From Burkholderia sp. Ac-20365 (GTDB lineage: Bacteria; Pseudomonadota; Gammaproteobacteria; Burkholderiales; Burkholderiaceae): a stretch of DNA of 64,000 nt. Shown one piece after another: positions 54,015 to 62,013 of the stretch (its first letter is position 1; the number at the start of each line of letters is the position of its first letter). The DNA is taken from contig NZ_JAAGPI010000034.1 in the NCBI RefSeq assembly GCF_017104715.1, positions 36,154 to 100,153 on the forward strand, read 5' to 3'. A program made the position numbers and the translations under genes. The notes under the pieces are model-generated. The model was not told the DNA's origin. It ran no database searches and worked only from the letters and a program-made list of their open reading frames with translations.

Positions 54015-54686
54015 TCAAGGAAGTCCATACATCGACGCCTTTTTCTCATCCTTGAAATGGGCCACCACATCTGCGTTCAGTCGAATCGGTGGCAGGCACG
54101 CGGCCTCTACATACGGAACATCGAAGTAAAGCTCGAGACTTCCATCCGGCCAGATGCTCATCGTGAATGCCTTCGACATAAGATAGTCGTTGTTAAATGC
54201 CGAGGGGTCGAGGCATTGAGGCCTCCCAGCGTTCACTCGCGTGTATTCCTTCATGACACTGCCAACAGACGTGTCCGTCAGAAACAGACTGCCGTCCTCC
54301 CTTCGGCCCACTGCGTATATCGCGTTCAAATCCAGGCGCTTCCCATCCTTGATGCTGTACGCAATACCATATTGATAGACAGAGGGGTGCACGCCGTCAC
54401 ATTGCGAATTCCCCGTCACTTCCAAAGCTACGAGCGTAGCCGTCTCGATCGTTTTGCGAATATCCGCGTGATAGATTGCCACAGCGCCCATTCCGCTCGC
54501 ATTGCTCGCGCACTCTTTCGCGTCTTTCTGAATACCAGCACGCAGCGCGCGTAGAGCCGCGTCGAGCGCGGCGCTATGCTGCTGCAACGCTGGGACTAGC
54601 GCGACTGTGATCTCCTGACTGGAAGCACATGCAACAGAGAGCCACCACATCGCTCCGACCACGGAAAGGATCTTTCGAATGTTCAT
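54015..54686 (-). CDS. Periplasmic protein, candidate immunity to the GH19-type effector
   Basis: A 223-residue exported protein (signal peptide ending SVACASSQE). The C-terminal 130 residues follow the layout of the DUF3298/RsiV-like fold: HPSVYQYGIAYSIKDGKRLD with LNAIYAV, then KAFTMSIWPDGSLELYFDVP and YVEAAC. RsiV binds lysozyme through such a domain, which fits the neighbouring muramidase-like effector gene 22 bp upstream. Start at 54686 gives a better signal peptide than 54698. Immunity role is an inference from position and fold resemblance. Confidence 0.65.
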   Translation of the reverse strand: MNIRKILSVVGAMWWLSVACASSQEITVALVPALQQHSAALDAALRALRAGIQKDAKECASNASGMGAVAIYHADIRKTIETATLVALEVTGNSQCDGVHPSVYQYGIAYSIKDGKRLDLNAIYAVGRREDGSLFLTDTSVGSVMKEYTRVNAGRPQCLDPSAFNNDYLMSKAFTMSIWPDGSLELYFDVPYVEAACLPPIRLNADVVAHFKDEKKASMYGLP

Positions 54687-54707
54687 AGACACTTGCATCT
54701 GAAGTAG

Positions 54708-55721
54708 TTATGGACGTTGAGCGGAGTAGTCGACCATGACCGGCGTGGTCGTCGCGGACTGCCCCCACGTAAGTGTCTGATGCGGATGCGTAACAATACG
54801 CTGCCTTGCGACAGTCAGCGTTCCAGAGGAAGTGCGCTCCGTCGAGTCCGACAAATAACGGGCTACGAAAGCAGCGTATTGCTGTCGTTCGTTATAGCCA
54901 TTGCCGCCGCCGTTCACGAGAATGGACATGCGGCCGACCGATTCCGTCGTAATTCCCTCATCCGCGATACGATGAATGTTGGCCTGGCCCATGAAGTGTT
55001 TCCAAACCCAGAAGAAACCGGCACTATCACACGCGTCGAAGCTGTTGGTCGCGACGACGTCGGGATCGTATCGTGGTGCCCAGAGGCGTGTGTCGCTGTG
55101 CGCGTGGCCGTGTTGATCGACTGTTGGCGGTCCACTCCAGTTGTGTGTCGAAGTCACAGTGATACGTGAATCGACATAGGCGCCAGTATGGTTGGGAAAT
55201 TTTCGGAAGCTGCCATAGTCAGCATAGAGCGTTGGCCACGTAAGTTGCATCAAGCCTCGGCCATAGAACGCTTCATAGGCATGCCCTGCTCCCTCGCCGA
55301 GTTCCTTCGTGACACGCAACAATCCCGTCTCGATGTAGGTCTGACTAAGAAAGCCAATCTGGCGCTCGGGCGTCGTCAGGCCGTAGCGGCGAAACATGCT
55401 GCCAATGTCGGTATGTGCAACCGGCGTCCCGCCTACCCGGGAGGACGCGGCCTGCCAACTGAGCGTCTGTGTGGGATGCGGCAGTCCGCTCTTGCGCGGA
55501 AGCAATTGCGCCAACTCGCTCTGTGAAAGCCAGCCACATTTGCGGAAATGACTGATGATCTCAATTGGATGGAAATACCAGACCTTTTCCGGCAAACCCG
55601 CTTCTTCCCAGAATGCGGCTTTCGCATAAAAGTCGAGAAACGCCTGAAAATTGACAGGGTTTTTGTCGAACACTTCGCCTTGCTGCGTCAGATCCTGATA
55701 CCGCCGTACTAATCGCTGCAA
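54708..55721 (-). CDS. GH19-type chitinase/muramidase, probable T6SS effector, N-terminally truncated
   Basis: Open frame of 337 residues with no ATG at its beginning; the first in-frame start is TTG at 55721 and a stop lies 8 codons further up. The GH19 pattern is clear: IGFLSQTYIETGLLRVTKEL with the catalytic Glu, AFYGRGLMQLTWPTLYADYG, then FDACDSAGFFWVWK and SILVNGGGNGYNERQQY. The front part, VWYFHPIEIISHFRKCGWLS, is typical of the linker inside larger cell-wall-degrading effectors, so an N-terminal domain seems lost. The catalytic part is intact. Downstream of the phospholipase gene in the vgrG island, with a candidate immunity gene after it. Confidence 0.78.
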   Translation of the reverse strand: MQRLVRRYQDLTQQGEVFDKNPVNFQAFLDFYAKAAFWEEAGLPEKVWYFHPIEIISHFRKCGWLSQSELAQLLPRKSGLPHPTQTLSWQAASSRVGGTPVAHTDIGSMFRRYGLTTPERQIGFLSQTYIETGLLRVTKELGEGAGHAYEAFYGRGLMQLTWPTLYADYGSFRKFPNHTGAYVDSRITVTSTHNWSGPPTVDQHGHAHSDTRLWAPRYDPDVVATNSFDACDSAGFFWVWKHFMGQANIHRIADEGITTESVGRMSILVNGGGNGYNERQQYAAFVARYLSDSTERTSSGTLTVARQRIVTHPHQTLTWGQSATTTPVMVDYSAQRP

Positions 55722-55788
55722 GTGCAGCGAAGAACAGTCATTTTATGGTTTGTTTTGTAAGCGGCGGCGAGGCCTGTTCTACATGGTT

Positions 55789-57381
55789 TCAAAGCGGCGA
55801 TGCGGGTCCCGACAGACTCCAGTCATTTGCCGGCTCGTACGCAACCTGACCGAAATACACCATCCGCCAGTTCTGCAATTTGGAAAAATCTTTCGCGAAA
55901 CCCGCGACGGAATCGTGGACCAGATAGTCGAAGAAGTCGAGCAAACGCTCGCGCTGCTCCGCATCGCCGACAATCAGCGAGACATCCTCATATGCTCTTG
56001 CAAGCGTCTCTTCCCTCAAGCTGAGTTTGCCGCCGTCGAGCCGCTTGGTCTCGGCGGAAGCCGTCGCCTCATTCACCGCGTTGCCATCTGCCGTGACAAT
56101 GGCGAGTTCCTTCCTGACGTTCGGCACGAGATCGTTATTGTGGGTCTCGGTCAGTACCTGTTCGGCTGCTGCAACCCGCGCCTGGGCTTTCTCATCGTTG
56201 GTGAGCTTCGACAGATAGCTGCGCGCGATATACATCTGAAAGAGATGATCCGACGTCGCTTTCTCAACGGGGCCGCTTGCCTTCGTGCGGCTCATGTACG
56301 AGTCGAAGAGCGCAGCTGTCATTGACGAAACGGCGAACGCCCCCTTGATACCCGGACCGAGAATTTCAAGCGCGGACAGTGGTACGCCCGCCGCTCTTGC
56401 CGCGCGATACATATGAAGCAGCGGCACCTGGCTAAGTTTGTCCTCGTCCTTCAAGGCGCGCGTCTGCTCGCCCGGCGCATAACCGCCGCCGACGTCCGAA
56501 TGCACACCCGGATAGATGACTTCATGAACATTGGCCGGATAATGCTTTCCGTCCCGCACGGAATCGAGCGGAAACGAGTCTCTGACTTCATGTGCGGCGA
56601 TGTAGTGAACGCACTGCTCCACCATCGCCGGTATGCGCAGATCCTTCGCCCACTCGTAGTGGCCGTCCTTGCTCGCGACGGACAATCCGATGCCTGCCAA
56701 CGGCGAAATGACATAGGTGCCAATCCTGACGAGAGGACTGTGATCATACGTTTTAGCGCTCGCGGGCACGCCGGCCGAAGCGACGGTGTCGAACAGTCCC
56801 ATGAAATAGAGGCGAATGGGATGCCCTTGATACGCCCAACCGCCGGCACCCTGGTGACAGTCTTTCGCAATTCGAATTGCAAAAGCCCGTGCAAGCGCCG
56901 CGCCGCGCGAAAAGCCGAACAGCGCCAGATTGATCATGCGGATTGGCTGTGACGGATTCTTTGCGCGCGCTTTGGCTTTCGCCACCAACTTGTCGAAATC
57001 GGCGCGCGCTTTCACAAGCCGTGCGTCGCCGCCCGACGCCACGCCGAGCCCCATCGTGCTGTAGCCATGCTCGCCGATTTCCGGATAAGGCGTACCGAGT
57101 CCGGGAACATAGAGCGCATACTTGCCCAACTCGTCATCGCTTTCCGGATGCGCCAGAAAGAGCCGCGCGACGTTGCTGTGCTTGAGTTTCGGTGTGTCGT
57201 TGAAGCGGTTGTTGCCGGTTCCATCGAAGAACACCGAGACCCAGACCGTTTGTGAACAGTCAGGCGTTCCTGGCTTTTTCGACGGGTCGAGGCAAGCGAT
57301 CGCGGCCGCCCGTTGCCTGCGCTCTTCGATCGACAACGGGCGTAATCCTGCCATTGGAGGAAGCTGGGTATCGTCGAGCAT
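55789..57381 (-). CDS. Tle1-like (DUF2235) T6SS phospholipase effector
   Basis: A 530-residue alpha/beta hydrolase of the Tle1/DUF2235 group. VWVSVFFDGTGNNRFND is the N-terminal block, LALFGFSRGAALARAF the nucleophile elbow with Ser, and YPGVHSDVGGGYAPGEQ carries the conserved Asp/His region. These enzymes cleave phospholipids of target cells after delivery on VgrG. The gene lies 9 bp after the DUF3304 lipoprotein and downstream of vgrG and a DUF4123 adaptor, the usual delivery set. Confidence 0.9.
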   Translation of the reverse strand: MLDDTQLPPMAGLRPLSIEERRQRAAAIACLDPSKKPGTPDCSQTVWVSVFFDGTGNNRFNDTPKLKHSNVARLFLAHPESDDELGKYALYVPGLGTPYPEIGEHGYSTMGLGVASGGDARLVKARADFDKLVAKAKARAKNPSQPIRMINLALFGFSRGAALARAFAIRIAKDCHQGAGGWAYQGHPIRLYFMGLFDTVASAGVPASAKTYDHSPLVRIGTYVISPLAGIGLSVASKDGHYEWAKDLRIPAMVEQCVHYIAAHEVRDSFPLDSVRDGKHYPANVHEVIYPGVHSDVGGGYAPGEQTRALKDEDKLSQVPLLHMYRAARAAGVPLSALEILGPGIKGAFAVSSMTAALFDSYMSRTKASGPVEKATSDHLFQMYIARSYLSKLTNDEKAQARVAAAEQVLTETHNNDLVPNVRKELAIVTADGNAVNEATASAETKRLDGGKLSLREETLARAYEDVSLIVGDAEQRERLLDFFDYLVHDSVAGFAKDFSKLQNWRMVYFGQVAYEPANDWSLSGPASPL

Positions 57382-57390
57382 GCCTGCCCC

Positions 57391-57888
57391 TCAGCGAACG
57401 TAAGGCAACCGGCGTTCGAGCTTCAAACGCGGCGGCGAAGGTCCGTCGTCGCCGGAAATGGCGCCTTCGATATGTCCATCCGGATAGAAATGCACTTCGA
57501 GATAGGCAGGCTTCACCGGAATCGGTCCTTTGACTTCGACATGCGCCTTCAGATGATCTTTGTCGGCGGGTTCAACAATCTTGTCCGACGGATAGGCCAC
57601 GAGTGCTTCGCGCATGTAATCGACGTCGATCGTGAACGGCGTTTTCGTCGAACGATCGAGCAGCACACAGCAGGCGTATTTACCGCCACCCGATGTCCTC
57701 GTGCTCAGGAAGACGTTGCCGCCCGAGATGCCGTTGACCGCGAAGTCCAGCAGTGCCCGGTCCGTGTAATCGTAACCGACCAGTTCGAGCTCATACGGCT
57801 CTTTCGCGCAACCCGTCAAGCTTGAAGATTCCACCATACCGACTCCGACAAGAATTCCGACCCTTAGCAGTTTTCTCAAACGCGTCAC
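57391..57888 (-). CDS. DUF3304 lipoprotein, probable Tle1 immunity protein
   Basis: A 165-residue lipoprotein; lipobox SLTGC places Cys28 at the membrane. YELELVGYDYTDRALLDFAV with NGISGGNVF, then YACCVLL is the DUF3304 beginning; members occur next to T6SS lipases and block them in the periplasm. Its start overlaps the DUF4123 stop by 4 bp, and the effector follows 9 bp downstream, so the order is adaptor, immunity, toxin. Confidence 0.83.
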   Translation of the reverse strand: MTRLRKLLRVGILVGVGMVESSSLTGCAKEPYELELVGYDYTDRALLDFAVNGISGGNVFLSTRTSGGGKYACCVLLDRSTKTPFTIDVDYMREALVAYPSDKIVEPADKDHLKAHVEVKGPIPVKPAYLEVHFYPDGHIEGAISGDDGPSPPRLKLERRLPYVR

Positions 57889-58700
57889 TCGAGTTTGTCC
57901 TCACAAAATGCGATCAGCGCGCGACGTGCACGGTCGGCGAGCAGCAAAGAACTGTTTCTTTCCTGATCGGTCGCCCCATTCAGCGCATCGGCTACGATGT
58001 CGTAACGCGTCGGCTCATCGATCATCGCCAGCAAATCGTCGTCCGTCTGCGCCAGCATATACAGGATCGAATCGACGACCCCCGCGTCGGTAAAGACGCT
58101 GATCTGTCGATCGTTCAACTTCAGTGGCGCGAGATATGGCGCATCTGCCTGAAATCCGCGGATCACTTTCTGAAGCGAGCGCTTGCGATCCAGATACCAC
58201 CATTCGTCCAGCATCGCGAGATACGACTTCAACTGATGTTCTGGCAATGCTTTTGCCAATACGGGTATCGCGCGTGTGTCGAACAGTTTAACCTGCCATT
58301 CGGTTCCGTCGTCGCATGTCGCATCCAGTCTAATCCGGATCGCGTCGGTCAGGCGTTGAAGCGAAAGCGGTGACACGATCAACGATAACCCACGCGGATC
58401 GTTGACCCAGTTCTCGCATAGCAGGCGTATGACATCGCGCCGCGACGGATCGATCGGGATGACGAATGGTCCAAATTGCCGTGCGCCGATGTCATCCGGC
58501 GCGTCGAACACCAGTTCGATATCCGGGGTCGCTGGAAAGTTCAGAGCTTTCCCCGATAACACAGAGAACAACGTTGGATAGGCGACGCCATACACAAGCG
58601 CATAAAGCGACCGGTCTGCGGCTGGGGCCAGGAATCCGACGATTTCCTGCTCGAGCGCTTCAGGCGCCATAGACTCGATGACAGACGCGTTCGAACTCAT
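57885..58700 (-). CDS. DUF4123 effector-loading adaptor
   Basis: A 271-residue protein of the DUF4123 (Tap/TEC) family: LYALVYGVAYPTLFSVLSG near the N-terminus, GPFVIPIDPSRRDVIRLLCE and GLSLIVSPLSLQRLTDAIR in the middle. Such adaptors load a specific effector on its VgrG and are not exported. Four-base overlaps at both ends, with vgrG and the DUF3304 gene, show tight coupling. The Tle1-like enzyme is the expected cargo. Confidence 0.88.
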   Translation of the reverse strand: MSSNASVIESMAPEALEQEIVGFLAPAADRSLYALVYGVAYPTLFSVLSGKALNFPATPDIELVFDAPDDIGARQFGPFVIPIDPSRRDVIRLLCENWVNDPRGLSLIVSPLSLQRLTDAIRIRLDATCDDGTEWQVKLFDTRAIPVLAKALPEHQLKSYLAMLDEWWYLDRKRSLQKVIRGFQADAPYLAPLKLNDRQISVFTDAGVVDSILYMLAQTDDDLLAMIDEPTRYDIVADALNGATDQERNSSLLLADRARRALIAFCEDKLE

Positions 58701-61249
58701 TTCGTACCCAGCAGCGAGCCCTGCGAATATTCAGCGAGCAGGCAAGGAATACAGATGGATTTCGGCAGCGAAGGCAGCGGGTGCACTTCACCCGTCGGCC
58801 CCGCAAACGAATGTTGACTTCCCTTGATGTCAATCTTCCCTGGCGCGTGAATCTCGATGTTTCCTCCTTTTATCCGAAGGTACGCGCCCCCCGACGTGAG
58901 CAGGATCTGCTGCTTCGCCGCCGCTTCGATGTTTTCCGTCGCGGACAGTACCTTGAAGGTCTTCTGCGCGGTCAGTTCGATGTTATCGGCATGGGCCCGA
59001 ATCTCGAGTTTGCCCTTGGCCGCGAAGAGTTTTATCCCTGCGTTCTGGACAAACAGGCTGAGCTTCTCCCCCACGCTTGCGATCAGCGACTTACCCGCTG
59101 CGATATGCGTGCTTTGCCCACTGACCAGATTGATCTGCTGTGCCGCCGACACATGCGTCGAATCGTGTGTCGACATGCCGATACCCGCCGGACTCGCGAG
59201 CGCGATTACGGGTTGCGCGAACGCATTCGCACTGCCCGTGCCGCCGCCAACTGTTCGACCAACCGAGGCTGATCCATCGATGCTGTCTTGCATCGCATCG
59301 GCAAACGACTTCAACGCGTCGGAACCGACCTTGAGGTTCTCCGCTTGATGCATCTCGCCAGCCGCAGACATCGCATCGATCACATCCTGTGAACTCTTGA
59401 TTTGCTGCCGCGTCTCGCTCACATCCAGTTGCTGGCTGCCCACGCTCTTCGCGTACGTCGTCATGAGGAGACCTTCTGCAGCCCGTACGGCGCCGTAGTT
59501 GTCTGTGGCGAGATCGAATCCGCTGCCGAGAAACGCGCCGCGCGTGTTGCCATTCTGCGCAATCAGATAGCCCAGGTGCAGACCAGAATTTGCCGTCGTG
59601 CTGTAGAGATGCAAGCGGTTTTGGCCCGTCGCATCGTCCATCACCATCTGGTTGTAGCCACTACCTCCGAATTCCTTCGAACGATAGCCAGACAGCAAAC
59701 CATTCGAATGCCACTGCGGCTTCGTCGCACCGTTATAGACGCGCGCAACCACAATCGGCCGATCGCAATCGCCATCGACGTAATCAACGAGTACTTCCTC
59801 GCCGACACGCGGCAGATGCACGCCACCATAACCGCCACCCGAATCCGACTGCACGACGCGCAACCAGCACGACGCGCGTTCATCGCCGCTATTGAGCCGA
59901 TCCCAGACGAAGCGCACCTTGATGCGATTCAGTTCGTCGGTATAGACCTCTTCGTTCTGCGGGCCGACGACTATCGCCGATTCAAGCTGCACATCCGGCT
60001 TCGCGTGCTCGAACGGACTGCGATAAGGCACGGTCGTCCGCTGCGCCTCGATATCGACGCGATAGAAGCCTTCCGATCCATCGCCGACCACGCCACTCAA
60101 CGCAGATTCACCCTCATGTCGCGCACGTACCGCTGCTACATCCGCCTGAAGGCTATGTGGAAAGATGGGCGCATCGCTGCTAACGGGCAGGTTGTTCTCG
60201 ATCGTCCAGACGGTTTCGATTACGGCGAATTCCCGCTGATCGGCCGCATCGCGATCATGATCGGGATGTCCGCTCAATGTGAAGCGCTGTCCGGCGTCGA
60301 TACCGCGCGAGCCGCCGACACCATGAAAGCGCTTCGCTCGCGATTCCCACTCTTCCATGCGGATACGCGAAAGCTGATCGCCGCGATCCTGCTCGCCGTA
60401 GGTATAAGCGCCTGTGTATTCGTAGACTTCTGATTGCGCCGGCAATGCGCCCTGTGTGGGCATCGTCGGCGTGCTGGTACCCTTCGGGTTATACACACCG
60501 GCGGGGCTTTTATAGTCGAAGGTACGCGTCGTCAGCAGCGTGCTTTGCAAAGTACGCGTGCCCGACCATTGCGTAAGCGCATCCGTCTCGCTGTTCGTTC
60601 CAGCACGGTAGAAGCTCACCGTTTTCGGCGACGTGGGCTTGAATGACGACAGATTGTCTGTGATCACCAGCGTATGTGACTTGCCGTCCTCTGCCTGCTG
60701 CCAGAAACCATAAAGACCTTCCGATTCCAGCAATCGATGCACGAAGTTCCAGTCGTATTCATCCTGCCGGCAATACGAACGCGTAGGCAACTGCCGGGAG
60801 AGTCCAAACTGGAATCGTCCTTGAGCCTGAGGATGAGCATTGAAAACATCACTGACGATTTCTTCGACGCTCACGTCCTGCCAGATACGCTGATCGCGCC
60901 TGAACTTGAGGAAGTGCATCCACGACGCAAAGCCGATCTGATAGCTCGTTAGCGTGCTATCCGAACCGAGCCGGCGCGCGATATGAACAAAGCCGTTATG
61001 CGGCTGATAGGACTTGTCGGACTGCTGGATCCAGAGCGTAACGGGCTGCGCGATCAGTTTCTTGAGTTCGATATTCGACGACGTCGAAACGACGTCCAGC
61101 GTGAACTCGAAGTGCCGCCCGATACGCGATTTGCCGACCACTCGTTGCGGCACGAGTACATCGTTGCCAAGCGGCGTATCCAGTTTCAACAGCCGGTCGC
61201 CCTGTGCAAGACGACCTGTCATGGCCGCGATAACGTCCTGCGCCCCCAT
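58697..61249 (-). CDS. vgrG: T6SS spike protein VgrG
   Basis: An 850-residue VgrG/TssI. The gp27-like part starts DRLLKLDTPLGNDVLVPQRV with RYSCRQ-type motif SYCRQDEYDWNFVHRLLESE; the gp5-like OB domain has RVVQSDSGGGYGGVHLPRVG and EEVLVDYVDGDCDRPIVV; then a DUF2345 domain, and a C-terminal extension with IPCLLA. It is the first gene of a minus-strand island; no tss structural genes lie in the window, so the spike works with an apparatus encoded elsewhere. The AT-rich 250-bp stretch upstream is the likely promoter. Confidence 0.95.
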   Translation of the reverse strand: MGAQDVIAAMTGRLAQGDRLLKLDTPLGNDVLVPQRVVGKSRIGRHFEFTLDVVSTSSNIELKKLIAQPVTLWIQQSDKSYQPHNGFVHIARRLGSDSTLTSYQIGFASWMHFLKFRRDQRIWQDVSVEEIVSDVFNAHPQAQGRFQFGLSRQLPTRSYCRQDEYDWNFVHRLLESEGLYGFWQQAEDGKSHTLVITDNLSSFKPTSPKTVSFYRAGTNSETDALTQWSGTRTLQSTLLTTRTFDYKSPAGVYNPKGTSTPTMPTQGALPAQSEVYEYTGAYTYGEQDRGDQLSRIRMEEWESRAKRFHGVGGSRGIDAGQRFTLSGHPDHDRDAADQREFAVIETVWTIENNLPVSSDAPIFPHSLQADVAAVRARHEGESALSGVVGDGSEGFYRVDIEAQRTTVPYRSPFEHAKPDVQLESAIVVGPQNEEVYTDELNRIKVRFVWDRLNSGDERASCWLRVVQSDSGGGYGGVHLPRVGEEVLVDYVDGDCDRPIVVARVYNGATKPQWHSNGLLSGYRSKEFGGSGYNQMVMDDATGQNRLHLYSTTANSGLHLGYLIAQNGNTRGAFLGSGFDLATDNYGAVRAAEGLLMTTYAKSVGSQQLDVSETRQQIKSSQDVIDAMSAAGEMHQAENLKVGSDALKSFADAMQDSIDGSASVGRTVGGGTGSANAFAQPVIALASPAGIGMSTHDSTHVSAAQQINLVSGQSTHIAAGKSLIASVGEKLSLFVQNAGIKLFAAKGKLEIRAHADNIELTAQKTFKVLSATENIEAAAKQQILLTSGGAYLRIKGGNIEIHAPGKIDIKGSQHSFAGPTGEVHPLPSLPKSICIPCLLAEYSQGSLLGTK

Positions 61250-61413
61250 AACGCCTCTTTTTGTCCGTTAGTATTTAACCCGCGCGATTCTACAAGAATA
61301 AAACGAATAAACCATTTACCGGATTTTAAAAAATCTTTAAATGGCAATCGAGAAAGGTTAAATATGCACCGGGCATTTCAAATGGCACGAAAATTTTACT
61401 TATGGTCTATACG

Positions 61414-61432
61414 CCCGGTAATGCATACCGGG
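61414..61432. promoter_or_regulatory. Perfect inverted repeat upstream of vgrG
   Basis: CCCGGTA-ATGCA-TACCGGG, 165 bases before the vgrG start, in AT-rich surroundings. Could be a regulator site for the island; no T-tract. Confidence 0.4.
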
Positions 61433-61521
61433 TACTTTCACGCGGAGATAGCAGCTAACAAATGCATCGCGGCAAATCAAGCCGCACGCACGCCGTAAGT
61501 TTTCATAGCCGATTCGATCTG

Positions 61522-61874
61522 TTACGCCTCGACCGTCGCCGGATATAACCGGTAACTCGGCGCCAGGATCGGCTCAATAGAAACGACGTCGATAACGAAT
61601 ATCGTAGAGAAAGGAAACGTCGGTCCAGTCAGATTAATGAGGGCGCGCAGAAGCGATGCGAAGAAGCCGTCGCGGTATGTGGCAAGACCGGCTACGCCTC
61701 TGGTCTTGAAGCCCTTTGAACGAAAGGGTCGACAAAGCTCACACATACCGCGGTGCTCGATGCAATGTCTTCTCGCACTACCGGGCGAGGCGATATTGAC
61801 AATCGGAAGACGACCGGGACGATCAGCGCAAGGGATTCCGCTGTAGCCAACCAGCACAAAACGCTTTTATTCAT
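61522..61874 (-). pseudogene. Possible frameshifted small lipoprotein/membrane gene
   Basis: An ATG at 61874 opens a signal-peptide-like frame (VLCWLATAESLALIVPVVF) that ends after 60 codons. A second minus frame overlapping it continues to 61522 with a protein-like sequence (FASLLRALINLTGP, FSTIFVIDVVSIEPILAPSY). One frameshift near 61760 would join them into about 115 residues, weakly like small YceK-type lipoproteins. The rest of the 61250-62013 gap is AT-rich and without genes. Confidence 0.3.
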
Positions 61875-62013
61875 CGTTTACAGACCCGTTTCGTCGATCA
61901 TCTTGGGACCTCCCTTGGTAAAGCGCAAATCGAGCATTGTCAGCGATTCATGTCATCGCGCCGAATGGCTCCTATTGGCCGCACGGAGCCCATCAGCACG
62001 ACGGGCTTATCGC

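Noticed and set aside
59402..60433. Plus-strand 343-codon frame within vgrG
   Set aside because: Antisense to conserved VgrG blocks, no signal or domain.
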